DNA of 64,000 nt, from contig CP115966.1 of assembly GCA_027941995.1 (NCBI GenBank), positions 558,001 to 622,000 on the forward strand, written 5' to 3'. The translations under genes were made by a program, and so were the position numbers. This document shows, piece after piece, positions 34,863-43,086 of this stretch (positions are counted from its first letter, which is position 1; every line of letters starts with the position of its first letter). A model generated the notes under the pieces. That model was not told the origin of the DNA, ran no database searches, and saw nothing but the letters and a program-made list of their open reading frames with translations. Source of the DNA: Erythrobacteraceae bacterium WH01K (GTDB lineage Bacteria > Pseudomonadota > Alphaproteobacteria > Sphingomonadales > Sphingomonadaceae).

Positions 34863-37562
34863 ATGGCCGACTGGGATGCAGCACTGGACCGGGCGCGGGC
34901 CCACGCCCCCTTCCTCTCGCGGGCGCTGGGCAGGCGGCCGGATCTTGCCGAGATGCTGGCCGCTGGCGAAGGCGCTGGCGCGCTGGCCCGGGCAAGGCAA
35001 AGCGGGGAAGGGCAGGAGACAGGCGCCGCCCTGCGCCGCGAAAGGCTGGGCCTGGCGCTGGTGCTGGCCATCGGGGACCTTGCCGGGGCTTTCGACCTCG
35101 AAACCGTGACAGGCGAACTGTCCGCCTTTGCCGACGACGCCTTGTCGCGCGCGATCGTTGCGGCGATCAAGCGCCGGGTGGACGATGCGGAGGACCCGGG
35201 CAGGGCAGGCTTTTATGCGCTGGCGCTTGGCAAGCACGGCGCGCGCGAGCTGAACTACAGCTCCGACATCGACCCGATCCTGCTTTACCGCCCCGAAACC
35301 CTCCCCCGCCGCCGCCGCGACGAGCCGGGGGAAGCGGCGCAGCGTTACGCGCGCGAGATCGTGCAATTGCTGTCGGCCAATACGGCGGAGGGATACGTGT
35401 TTCGCGTCGATTTGCGCCTGAGGCCCGCATCCGAGGTCAGTCCGCTCGCCATTCCGGAAAATGCCGCACTCACCCATTACGAAAGCAGCGCCCTGCCGTG
35501 GGAGAGGGCCGCCTTCCTGCGCGCACGTGCGGCATCGGGCGAGATTGCGGCGGGCGAGGCGTTCCTGGCCGCGATCGACCCCTTCATCTGGCGCCGCAGC
35601 CTCGATTTCGGGGCCATCGCGGAGATCGGCGCGCTCACCCGCCGCATCCGGGCCAAGCACGACGGCCCGCGCGATCCGGGGCCGGGCTACAATCTGAAGC
35701 AGGGCCGCGGCGGCATCCGGGAAATCGAGTTCTTCGTCCAGACGCACCAGCTGATCCATGGCGGCCGCAGGCCGGCATTGCGCGTGCGCGGATTGTTCGA
35801 CGCGCTGGATGCGCTGGTGGCGGAGGAGCTCGTCCCGGCAGACGACGCACATGCGCTTGCAGAGGCCTATCGCAAGCTCCGCACGGTGGAGCATCGCCTG
35901 CAGATGGTCGAGGACCGCCAGACCCACTCCCTGCCGCACGGAGAGGCGCTGGCAGGCATTGCGAAGCTCGACGGGCTGGATGGTCCGGACGCGCTGGTTT
36001 CGGACCTGACAGCCCATACCGCGCGGGTCGGCGCCCTGTTCGACACGCTTCTCGACCGGGTCGGGGGCGGCGCGGAAGAGGCCCCGCTGCCCGGCGCTAG
36101 AGACGCGGTCCGGCAGGTCGAGACGCTGGAGCCTGCAGAGCGGAAACGCATGGAGGACCGGGTCGAAGGCTGGCTCGACGGGCGGTACCGCACCTTGCGA
36201 AGCAGTGCTGCGGAAGAGGCATTCCGGTCCCTGTTGCCGTCATTCCTCGAAGCCATCGCCGCGACGCCCGAACCGGACGAGGCCCTGCTGCGGTGGGAGA
36301 AACTGCTCGCCACCCTGCCCAGCGCCATCAACCTGTTCCGCCTGCTGGAGGCGCGGCCCGGCCTGCTGGAACAGATGCTGCGCATCCTGTCGCTGGCCCC
36401 GCCCCTGGCGGACCGGCTGGCGCGCTCTTCCTCGCTGCTCGATGCGCTGATCGATCGCACCGCGTTCGACCTGCCGGGTGATGCCGCGTCGGTGGAAGCG
36501 GCCATGACGTCGCCTGCCGGGACCGATTACGAGCGGGCGCTGGACAGGCTGCAGACCGTCACGTCCGAACAGCGGTTTGCCATGGGCGTCCAGCTGATCG
36601 AGTCCGCGCATGATCCGCTGGAGATCGCTGCCGGCCTGTCCCGCGTGGCCGAAGCTGCCGTGCGCCGCGCAGTTGCGATGGCGAGCGAGGAATTCGCCAT
36701 TCGCCACGGGCGCATTCCCGACAGTGAACTGGTGGTGCTTGGCCTTGGCCGGCTTGGCGGCTGCGCGCTGACCCATGCCTCCGACCTCGACCTGGTGTTC
36801 CTGTTCACCGGCGATTTCCAGGTCGAAAGCGACGGGGAAAAACCGCTGGGCGCAACGCTCTATTACAACCGGCTGGCCCAGCGGGTCGCCGCCGCGCTCG
36901 GCGTGCCCACGGCAACGGGCGCTCTTTACGAGGTGGACACACGGCTGAGGCCTCAGGGCGTGCAGGGGCCGCTCGCCGTCAGCCTCGACAGCTTCTCCCG
37001 GTACCAGCAAAAAGACGCGTGGACGTGGGAGCACATGGCCCTGACCCGGGCGCGGGTCGTTGCCGGGTCGCCAGCCGCGCGCGAGGCCGTGGAAGCGGAA
37101 CTCGCCGCTGCGCTCACCATGCCGCGGGATCCTGCCGAGCTACGCGATGCCGTGCTGAAGATGCGGGCGGACATGGCTGCGGCCAAGCCTGCGCGCGGTC
37201 CTCTCGATGCGAAGCTGCTGCGCGGGGGGCTGGTCGACCTCGAATTCCTGATCCACCACCAGCAATTGCGCCACGGCGCCGGTCTTTCGCCGCAATTATG
37301 GACGGCGATCAGGGAATTGACGCAAGCGGGCCTGCTGCCCGAAGGCCTGATGGAGGCGCACGATATTCTTGGCCGGGCCATCGTCGCCATGCGGCTGCTC
37401 GCGCCCGACGCAGCCATGCCCGACGATGCGCGGGCCGAGGCGCTGGCCGGCGCATGCAATGTCGCCAGCCCGTCGGACCTCTTGCAATCGCTGGACCGGG
37501 CACGCCATTGCGTCGCCGAGGGCTGGTCCCGATTCCTCGGCACGACACTGGAGATAGACTGA
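34863..37562 (+). CDS. glnE: Glutamine synthetase adenylyltransferase/deadenylase
   Basis: An 899-residue bifunctional enzyme that adds and removes AMP on glutamine synthetase according to nitrogen status via PII. The N-terminal adenylyl-removing domain has ALGKHGARELNYSSDIDPIL and LRLRPASEVSPLA; the C-terminal adenylyl-transferase domain has VLGLGRLGGCALTHASDLDL and VDTRLRPQGVQGPLAV. These are two nucleotidyltransferase domains joined by helical linkers, with normal length. The start at 34863 follows AGGGCAGGG. The next gene, bcp, starts inside the glnE stop codon (TGATG), so they are coupled. Confidence 0.96.
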   Translation: MADWDAALDRARAHAPFLSRALGRRPDLAEMLAAGEGAGALARARQSGEGQETGAALRRERLGLALVLAIGDLAGAFDLETVTGELSAFADDALSRAIVAAIKRRVDDAEDPGRAGFYALALGKHGARELNYSSDIDPILLYRPETLPRRRRDEPGEAAQRYAREIVQLLSANTAEGYVFRVDLRLRPASEVSPLAIPENAALTHYESSALPWERAAFLRARAASGEIAAGEAFLAAIDPFIWRRSLDFGAIAEIGALTRRIRAKHDGPRDPGPGYNLKQGRGGIREIEFFVQTHQLIHGGRRPALRVRGLFDALDALVAEELVPADDAHALAEAYRKLRTVEHRLQMVEDRQTHSLPHGEALAGIAKLDGLDGPDALVSDLTAHTARVGALFDTLLDRVGGGAEEAPLPGARDAVRQVETLEPAERKRMEDRVEGWLDGRYRTLRSSAAEEAFRSLLPSFLEAIAATPEPDEALLRWEKLLATLPSAINLFRLLEARPGLLEQMLRILSLAPPLADRLARSSSLLDALIDRTAFDLPGDAASVEAAMTSPAGTDYERALDRLQTVTSEQRFAMGVQLIESAHDPLEIAAGLSRVAEAAVRRAVAMASEEFAIRHGRIPDSELVVLGLGRLGGCALTHASDLDLVFLFTGDFQVESDGEKPLGATLYYNRLAQRVAAALGVPTATGALYEVDTRLRPQGVQGPLAVSLDSFSRYQQKDAWTWEHMALTRARVVAGSPAAREAVEAELAAALTMPRDPAELRDAVLKMRADMAAAKPARGPLDAKLLRGGLVDLEFLIHHQQLRHGAGLSPQLWTAIRELTQAGLLPEGLMEAHDILGRAIVAMRLLAPDAAMPDDARAEALAGACNVASPSDLLQSLDRARHCVAEGWSRFLGTTLEID

Positions 37563-38026
37563 TGGCAGACGCTGGCGACAAGATTCCCGACATCGCGATG
37601 GAAACGCCGGAGGGCGGCACTATCCGCCCCTCGCAATATGAAGGGGAGAAGCTGGTCCTGTTCTTCTATCCGCGCGACAATACGCCAGGCTGCACGACCG
37701 AGGCGAAGGATTTTTCCGCCCTGAAGGACGAATTCCTGAAAGCGGGTACGGCGCTGCTGGGGGTGAGCAAGGATTCAGCGAAGAAACACCAGAATTTCAT
37801 CGCCAGGCACGACCTGACGGTGAACCTCGCCACGGACGCTGAGGAAGACGGCCTTTCCGATGCGCTCGGAATCTGGTGCGAGAAGAAGATGTACGGGAAA
37901 ACCTTCATGGGCATGGTGCGCACCACAGTGCTGGTCGACCGCCACGGGACGATCGCGAAGATCTGGCCCAAGGTGAAGGTGAAGGACCACGCATCCGAAG
38001 TGCTGGCCGCCGCGCAGGCGCTCTGA
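37562..38026 (+). CDS. bcp: Thioredoxin-dependent thiol peroxidase (BCP-type)
   Basis: A 154-residue peroxiredoxin of the bacterioferritin comigratory protein class, which reduces hydrogen peroxide and organic hydroperoxides. The peroxidatic cysteine is in FFYPRDNTPGCTTEAKDFS, and GVSKDSAKKHQNFIARHDL is the typical following segment. The second cysteine at the usual near position (five residues later) is absent, but IWCEKKMYGK holds another at about residue 100. It begins at the ATG that overlaps the glnE stop codon. Co-expression with glnE is positional; a functional link is not evident. Confidence 0.95.
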   Translation: MADAGDKIPDIAMETPEGGTIRPSQYEGEKLVLFFYPRDNTPGCTTEAKDFSALKDEFLKAGTALLGVSKDSAKKHQNFIARHDLTVNLATDAEEDGLSDALGIWCEKKMYGKTFMGMVRTTVLVDRHGTIAKIWPKVKVKDHASEVLAAAQAL

Positions 38027-38052
38027 GCCCGCGAACTGGCACGCCTCAATCG

Positions 38053-38841
38053 ATGACCACGATCGCAGCCGCCATCCGTGCCGCCCTGCTGACGGCGGAC
38101 CCGCGTGCGAAGTGCTTTGCCACCCGCGATCTCGTGCGGCGCTGGCGGCGCGGCTCGCTCGAGTGGCGTTTCGATGTGGCCATGCCCGACAGGCCCGCCT
38201 GGCCGGCGGATCTCGATTTTCGTGCGCCCTCGCAAATGCCCCGGCGCGGGAAGGGTGGTGGCAAGGCGCGGCTCGCTTTGTGGCACGCACTTGCCCATAT
38301 CGAATTCGTCGCGATCGACCTCGCGCTTGATATCGTCGGGCGGTTCGGGGAAGAGGCCGGCCGCGATTTTGCCGACGATTTCCTTAGCGTCGCGGCGGAC
38401 GAGGCGATGCATTTCGCGCTACTGCAGAGAAAGCTGCGGTCGCTCGGTTCGTATTACGGCGCGCTGCCGGTGCATGACGGGCTGTGGCAGGCGGCGCAGG
38501 ACACGGCGCACGATGTGGCGGCGCGGCTCGCCGTGGTGCCGATGGTGCTGGAGGCGCGGGGCCTCGACGTGACGCCTGCCACGCTGGAACGCGTTCGCGC
38601 GCAGGGCGACGACAACGGCGCACGCATCCTGTCGCGCATTCTTGACGACGAAATCGCCCATGTCGGATTCGGGACGAAGCATTTCATCCGGCAGGCCGAA
38701 AGCCGCGGAATTGCGCCGAATCTTTTGTGGCAGGAATTGGTCAGGGCGAACTTCGCGGGCCGGATTCAGGCACCGTTCAACGACTCGGCGCGTCTCGCAG
38801 CCGGTCTGTCGCGGGACTTCTATGCCGCTATTGCGTCGTAA
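38053..38841 (+). CDS. DUF455 ferritin-like protein
   Basis: A 262-residue protein of the DUF455 family, predicted to adopt a ferritin-like four-helix fold with a di-iron-type site. Potential metal residues are in HALAHIEFVAIDLALD, DDFLSVAADEAMHFALL and DDEIAHVGFGTKHF (ExxH patterns). Members are sometimes found near tRNA-modification or rhamnose genes, but no reaction is established. The start at 38053 (MTTIAAAIRA) is family-like; ribosome-site support is weak. It follows bcp after 26 bases and is probably the last gene of the glnE-bcp transcript. Confidence 0.87.
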   Translation: MTTIAAAIRAALLTADPRAKCFATRDLVRRWRRGSLEWRFDVAMPDRPAWPADLDFRAPSQMPRRGKGGGKARLALWHALAHIEFVAIDLALDIVGRFGEEAGRDFADDFLSVAADEAMHFALLQRKLRSLGSYYGALPVHDGLWQAAQDTAHDVAARLAVVPMVLEARGLDVTPATLERVRAQGDDNGARILSRILDDEIAHVGFGTKHFIRQAESRGIAPNLLWQELVRANFAGRIQAPFNDSARLAAGLSRDFYAAIAS

Positions 38842-38874
38842 ATCTTTCCCGACATAACTCATAATCAACAAGCG

Positions 38875-38910
38875 CCGGGAAGGTTCCCGGGGCAGGATCG
38901 GGGCCCCGAT
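38875..38910 (+). repeat. Two adjacent inverted repeats in M23 gene leader
   Basis: CCGGGAA (38875-38881)/TTCCCGG (38884-38890) and the perfect palindrome ATCGGGG/CCCCGAT (38897-38910) lie in tandem in the 118-base gap before the M23 peptidase gene. They may be a termination hairpin for the DUF455 gene plus an operator or leader structure. No T-run follows either. Confidence 0.4.
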
Positions 38911-38959
38911 AAGACGGCGAAGAACGCTGCTGGGGCTTAAAAGAGGGACGGGTCGTTTT

Positions 38960-39646
38960 ATGATGGATCGCAAGATCGTTTCTAAAGTTTTCGCCGTGTG
39001 CGGGGCTCTGGGTCTCGGCATTTCCGCACCGGCCATGGCGAATTCTTCCAGCGCTGCTGCTGTCGAAATCGACGAAGCCGCGGACGATGTCGCCTCCCCC
39101 CTGGGGCAGGGCGACCAGCAATTCGCCAACCTTTTCGCGCAGTGGAAGTCCCGCGATGCGGGTTCGCCGACGGCTCCGCCTCCGGCTGTTTCCGTTTCGG
39201 TACCCTCGCGCATGCCGCTCGACAATTCGCGGCTGACCAGCAGCTACGGAATGCGCACCCACCCCGTCGTGGGTGGCCGCCGGAAGCATAACGGCATCGA
39301 CCTTGCCGCGCCGACCGGCACGCCGGTCTACGCCACGGCAGACGGCCTGGTGGAACGCGCCAACTGGTTCTCCAGCTATGGCAAGTTCATCAAGATCGAC
39401 CATGGCGGCTCGATGGAAACGCGCTTCGCCCACCTGTCGGGCATCGAAGTCTCCGCTGGCGAGCGTGTGACGAAGGGTCAGCTCATCGGATATGTCGGTT
39501 CGACGGGTCGCTCCACCGGCCCGCACCTGCACTATGAAGTGCGGATCGATGGCGTGGCCGTGAACCCCATGCCCTACATGGTCGAAAGCGAAGCGCAGCA
39601 GGCCTTCGCTCTCGCAACCGGCAAGGGCGGCCAGGGCGGTCAATAA
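38960..39646 (+). CDS. M23 (LytM) peptidoglycan endopeptidase
   Basis: A 228-residue secreted protein: a signal peptide ending near SAPAMA, a low-complexity linker to about 75, then a LytM domain. The zinc ligands are in KHNGIDLAAPTGTPV (HxxxD) and GPHLHYEVRIDG (HxH), with the conserved R in SSYGMRTHPVVGG. Such enzymes cleave peptide crosslinks of peptidoglycan, or activate amidases if inactive; all metal residues are present here. The first of two ATG codons at 38960 follows GAGGGAC by ten bases. It is monocistronic, followed by a highly structured non-coding stretch and a terminator. Confidence 0.94.
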   Translation: MMDRKIVSKVFAVCGALGLGISAPAMANSSSAAAVEIDEAADDVASPLGQGDQQFANLFAQWKSRDAGSPTAPPPAVSVSVPSRMPLDNSRLTSSYGMRTHPVVGGRRKHNGIDLAAPTGTPVYATADGLVERANWFSSYGKFIKIDHGGSMETRFAHLSGIEVSAGERVTKGQLIGYVGSTGRSTGPHLHYEVRIDGVAVNPMPYMVESEAQQAFALATGKGGQGGQ

Positions 39647-39701
39647 TTTGCGGCCGACGCCCGCGCTTGGCGCAGGTTCGACCGCTTTTCGGGCCTGAGT
39701 T

Positions 39702-39826
39702 CCTGCCTCGGGCAGGATAGCAGCATCACCGGTTACAGTTCCGCTGGAAGCGGAAGAGGGTACCTGCCACCAGGAAACCCTTGAATGGGCGGCGAACGGG
39801 TCATGTGCCGGTTCGTCGCCTTTTTT
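39702..39826 (+). ncRNA. Candidate structured RNA or 3' UTR after M23 gene
   Basis: Four consecutive stems fill the stretch: CCTGCC/GGCAGG with a TCG loop (39702-39716); TTCCGCT/AGCGGAA with a GGA loop (39739-39755); a two-tier stem AGGGT/ACCCT enclosing CCTG/CAGG (39757-39781); and an intrinsic terminator (39788-39826). This density is much above chance spacing and suggests either a small RNA of about 130 bases or a structured 3' UTR. It does not match 6S, SRP, RNase P or tmRNA motifs that I know. No promoter is clearly visible. Confidence 0.4.
39788..39826 (+). terminator. Rho-independent terminator
   Basis: GGCGGCGAAC (39788-39797) pairs with GTTCGTCGCC (39811-39820), including one G-U pair, followed directly by six T residues (39821-39826). 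It ends transcription from the M23 side before the acyl-CoA ligase gene. Confidence 0.85.
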
Positions 39827-39927
39827 GATGCTGGCCGTTTTGCGGCGGCCTGATGCCGGGCCACCGCCCGCGTTTTCTCTTGCCCGATATGGGTTGCCGA
39901 TTAGAACTGATTGGCAGGAGAGTGAAC

Positions 39928-41463
39928 ATGCACCCGATAACACATGCGCAGGCACGCCCTGACCACCCCGCTATCATCATGGGGGGCAGCGGTGAAACCG
40001 TCACCTATGGAGAGATGGACGCCGCCGCGAACCGCTTCGTCCATCTGCTCAGGAGCCGGGGGCTGGAGGCCGGTCACAGCTTCGCGCTCCTGATGGAAAA
40101 CAACGCGCTGTTCCTGCAACTGGTCTGGGGATCGCAGCGCGCGGGCACCATGACGGTGCCGATTTCCACGCGGCTCGCTGCGCCCGAGATTTCCTACATC
40201 ATGCAGGATGCAGCGGCGAAGCTGCTGCTGACGACCCCCGCCTTCGCCGACCGCCTGCCCGCCATCCGCGAGGCCTGTCCCGATTGCGAGGTGCTGGTGC
40301 TGGGCAGCGGGGACGCAGAGGACCTGCAGGACGCGCTGGCGCGGCAGCCCGTCACGCCGATCCAAGACCAGTCCGCAGGCGTCGTAATGCTGTACAGCTC
40401 GGGCACGACCGGCAGGCCCAAGGGCATCATGCCCGCGCCGCCGGACGATCCGGACGTGCAGGCGGTCAATCCGCTGGTCGGCCTCGCCGTCATGGGCGTC
40501 GGCATGCCGGCCGACGGCAGTATGGTCTATCTGAGCCCCGCGCCGCTCTATCACGCAGCGCCGATGGGCTGGTGCACCACGGTCCACCGCCTTGGCGGGA
40601 CCATCGTGATCATGGAGAAGTTCGATCCCGAAAACGCGCTGGCGCTGATCGAGAAATACAAAGTCACGGACAGCCAGTGGGTGCCAACGCATTTCGTGCG
40701 CTTCCTTCGCCTGGAGGATAGCGTCCGGCAGACATACGACCTGTCTTCGCACCAGCGCGCCATCCATGCCGCAGCGCCGGTCCCGGTCCCGATCAAGCAG
40801 GCGATGATCGACTGGTGGGGGCCTATCCTCGTCGAATATTACGCCGGGTCCGAAGGTATCGGCATGACGCTGGTGAAGAGCGAGGACTGGCTGCAGAACC
40901 CCGGCACGGTGGGCCGCGCTCTCCACGGCATATTGCATGTCTGCGGTCCCGATGGGGAGGAGTTGCGGCCCGGCCAGGACGGCGTCCTCTATTTCGAGAA
41001 CGACAAGATCCCGACCTATCACAACGACGCGGAGAAGACCGCCGAGGCGATGCATCCGAAGGGCTGGATGACGCTGGGCGATATCGGTCATGTGAACGAG
41101 GAGGGCTGGCTGTTCCTGACCGACCGGAAAAGCCACATGATCATCTCCGGCGGGGTAAACATCTACCCGCAGGAGATCGAGAACCTCTTGATCGCGCATG
41201 ACAGTGTGATGGATGCCGGCGTCATCGGTGCACCGTGCGACGATATGGGCGAAAAGGTGGTCGCCGTGGTCCAGCCTGTCGATCCCGGCTGCGACAAGGG
41301 CGCGCTGGAGGCGGAATTGCGGGCTTATCTCGCGCCGCAGATCGCCCGGATCAAGATGCCGAAAATCTTCGAGTTCCGCCCCGACCTCCCGCGCGAAGCC
41401 AACGGCAAGCTCTACAAGCGGGAACTGCGCGACGAATTCGAGAGAAGGGCGCAGACGGGATAA
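39928..41463 (+). CDS. Acyl-CoA synthetase (AMP-forming)
   Basis: A 511-residue adenylate-forming enzyme that activates a carboxylic acid to its CoA thioester via an acyl-adenylate. The ATP-binding loop is MLYSSGTTGRPKGI, the A5 region is EYYAGSEGIGMTLV, A7 is MTLGDIGHVNEEGWLFLTDR, A8 is MIISGGVNIYPQEIENLL, and the catalytic Lys is in REANGKLYKRELRD. Chain-length preference cannot be read; the sequence resembles FadD-like or bile/steroid-acid CoA ligases of actinobacteria and sphingomonads. The start at 39928 follows AGGAGAG; upstream in-frame codons have no family match. It converges on the thioesterase/Rieske operon, from which only 11 bases separate it. Confidence 0.93.
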   Translation: MHPITHAQARPDHPAIIMGGSGETVTYGEMDAAANRFVHLLRSRGLEAGHSFALLMENNALFLQLVWGSQRAGTMTVPISTRLAAPEISYIMQDAAAKLLLTTPAFADRLPAIREACPDCEVLVLGSGDAEDLQDALARQPVTPIQDQSAGVVMLYSSGTTGRPKGIMPAPPDDPDVQAVNPLVGLAVMGVGMPADGSMVYLSPAPLYHAAPMGWCTTVHRLGGTIVIMEKFDPENALALIEKYKVTDSQWVPTHFVRFLRLEDSVRQTYDLSSHQRAIHAAAPVPVPIKQAMIDWWGPILVEYYAGSEGIGMTLVKSEDWLQNPGTVGRALHGILHVCGPDGEELRPGQDGVLYFENDKIPTYHNDAEKTAEAMHPKGWMTLGDIGHVNEEGWLFLTDRKSHMIISGGVNIYPQEIENLLIAHDSVMDAGVIGAPCDDMGEKVVAVVQPVDPGCDKGALEAELRAYLAPQIARIKMPKIFEFRPDLPREANGKLYKRELRDEFERRAQTG

Positions 41464-41474
41464 GCGCCGGTTTT

Positions 41475-41876
41475 CTAACGAAGGATCATCTGCGTGCAGC
41501 GAAAGACGGCGATTTTTCTGCCACTTTCGCGGTGGGTGACTGTGGCATCCCAGACCTGCGTCGTGGTGCCGAGATGGACGGCCTCCGCCCTCGCAAGCAG
41601 CGTTCCGTCCTTTGCGGTGGACAGGAAATTGCTCTTCAGTTCGATCGTCGTGTAGCCGCGCGCACCTTCCGGAAGCGCATTTCCGGCCGCGAAGCCGCAT
41701 GCGCTGTCCGCCAGGGCCACGACGCTCGCCGCATGGAGCGCTGCCGCGCCCGAGCGAAGGTGATGCTGCCCGATGGCCATTTCGGCCTCCAGCCAGCCGT
41801 CGCCTTCTCCTGCCAGTCGTAGGCCCATGTGGGGGACCAGACCGCCATCCGGCGGGTCGAATCGCGGATCGCTCAT
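41475..41876 (-). CDS. Hotdog-fold thioesterase (PaaI-type)
   Basis: A 133-residue hotdog-fold protein resembling PaaI/YbgC-type acyl-CoA thioesterases. The segment GAAALHAASVVALADSACGF is the conserved helix, and YTTIELKSNFLSTAKDGTLLA and TTQVWDATVTHRESGRKIAVF are the following strands. It likely hydrolyses an aryl- or acyl-CoA. Its ATG overlaps the stop of the Rieske oxygenase gene by four bases, with GGAG eight bases upstream, so the two are translationally coupled. A longer frame continuing to 42224 runs inside the oxygenase gene and is not coding. Confidence 0.88.
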   Translation of the reverse strand: MSDPRFDPPDGGLVPHMGLRLAGEGDGWLEAEMAIGQHHLRSGAAALHAASVVALADSACGFAAGNALPEGARGYTTIELKSNFLSTAKDGTLLARAEAVHLGTTTQVWDATVTHRESGRKIAVFRCTQMILR

Positions 41877-43018
41877 CGTGCGTGCTCCGCGACGAGTTGG
41901 TCGACCGAGCGGTTGAAAGCGCCGAGCGCCCCTTCGAACCGGCCGAAGAACAATTCGTCGTTCGCGCCTGAGGAAAGGCCTGCCTGTATGCCTTCGCCGA
42001 TGGCGAAATCCTCCCTCAGCGTATCCATGGTGATGGCATGGTTGCGGGACCAGTATTCCTCGCCCTTGCCGCAATGGCGGGACGCGATGGTGCAGAGCCG
42101 CAATTCGGTCGTCTCCGGCCCGGCCGGGATGCTTGAAATGCACACGACATGGTCCTGCTGCACCAGCAACTGGGTGAGGGGGAATAGCGTGTAGAGAACA
42201 TTGGCGTGGTCGCGCAGCTTCCATTCCCCGCGCTCCGCATCATCCAGTGCAGCCATGCTCGTGCGTGGCAGGATGGAGCGCATATGCGGTCCGAATGTCC
42301 GGTAACTCGACAAATTGTCTTCGAAGAAGGGACCTATGGTCGCCCGGTGAGCGACCTTGAAATGATAGGCCTCGATCCCTCCTTCGACGATGATTTTCCA
42401 ATTGGCCGCTACTTCGATCCGGTCCTGCGCGACAATCGCCATGTCGGCCATGCCGAGCGCTTCCAATTCCTGCGCCAAGGGAGCGAAATAGCTGGAGAAG
42501 TCGAAGGTGCCACCAGGATCCGGCACGACCCAGATGAGACCGAACGCTTCGCAAGCGGGTAGCGATTTGAGCGCAATGCCGTCTTTGTCCAATACGCCTG
42601 CGAAACCGCTGTCGAAATGCGGCGCCCCGACAAGAGGGCCCGCGCTATCGTAAGTCCACGCGTGATAGGGACAGGTAAACCGGTGTTTGCAGCCAGACTC
42701 TTCCTCGACCAGCCGAGCTCCCCTATGCCGGCAGACGTTCAGGAATGCCCGCACCTTGCCGGCCCTGTCGCGTGTCACCAGCACGGGAAGTCCATTCACG
42801 TCGCACCGGCGGAATGTCCCCGGTCCGTCCAGTTCCCCGGCATGCAGCGGTGCATGCGGAAACCGGGCGAACACAGCGTCTTTCTCGGCAGCGAACTGTA
42901 GCGGCGACTGGTATCTGGCGACCGCGCTCGTCGTGACATCCGTGTTCAGATACGCGCTTTTCGCCGCCTTCAGTTCGCGAAGCTCCTCGATCAGTTCGAG
43001 TTCCAGGGCATGCTGCAT
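41873..43018 (-). CDS. Rieske ring-hydroxylating oxygenase alpha subunit
   Basis: A 381-residue Rieske non-heme iron oxygenase. The 2Fe-2S ligands are in CRHRGARL and CPYHAW (CxH and CxxH). The mononuclear iron site is indicated by ANWKIIVEGGIEAYHFKVAH. The family dioxygenates or demethylates aromatic or quaternary-amine substrates; the substrate here is unknown. No beta subunit, ferredoxin or reductase gene adjoins, unlike three-component systems. The start at 43018 (MQHALELELI) follows AAGGAG; that ribosome site overlaps the second TetR operator. Its operon includes the thioesterase, and an acyl-CoA ligase lies just beyond, suggesting aromatic-acid or acyl-CoA metabolism (inference). Confidence 0.93.
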   Translation of the reverse strand: MQHALELELIEELRELKAAKSAYLNTDVTTSAVARYQSPLQFAAEKDAVFARFPHAPLHAGELDGPGTFRRCDVNGLPVLVTRDRAGKVRAFLNVCRHRGARLVEEESGCKHRFTCPYHAWTYDSAGPLVGAPHFDSGFAGVLDKDGIALKSLPACEAFGLIWVVPDPGGTFDFSSYFAPLAQELEALGMADMAIVAQDRIEVAANWKIIVEGGIEAYHFKVAHRATIGPFFEDNLSSYRTFGPHMRSILPRTSMAALDDAERGEWKLRDHANVLYTLFPLTQLLVQQDHVVCISSIPAGPETTELRLCTIASRHCGKGEEYWSRNHAITMDTLREDFAIGEGIQAGLSSGANDELFFGRFEGALGAFNRSVDQLVAEHAR

Positions 43019-43027
43019 GATGGGCTC

Positions 43028-43043
43028 CTTACCAAGCGGTAAG
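43028..43043. promoter_or_regulatory. TetR operator, copy 2 (over RBS)
   Basis: CTTACC-N4-GGTAAG palindrome overlapping the AAGGAG ribosome site of the Rieske gene. The same sequence pattern occurs 28 bases away in copy 1. Confidence 0.75.
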
Positions 43044-43055
43044 TGCAGCAATTGA

Positions 43056-43071
43056 CTTACCGGTCGGTAAG
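43056..43071. promoter_or_regulatory. TetR operator, copy 1 (in promoter spacer)
   Basis: CTTACC-N4-GGTAAG palindrome. On the minus strand it immediately follows a perfect TTGACA -35 box (43072-43077) and fills the promoter spacer of the Rieske operon. It is also 16 bases before the TetR start codon, so binding would block both directions. Confidence 0.8.
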
Positions 43072-43086
43072 TGTCAAGCCGGTTGC

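Noticed and set aside
39661-39826. 6S RNA, SRP RNA or tmRNA identity for the structured stretch
   Set aside because: Key motifs of these RNAs were not found and no closing stem spans the region.
41475-42224. Possible longer thioesterase
   Set aside because: The extra part is an alternate frame of the Rieske oxygenase; the ATG at 41876 with GGAG fits the family length.
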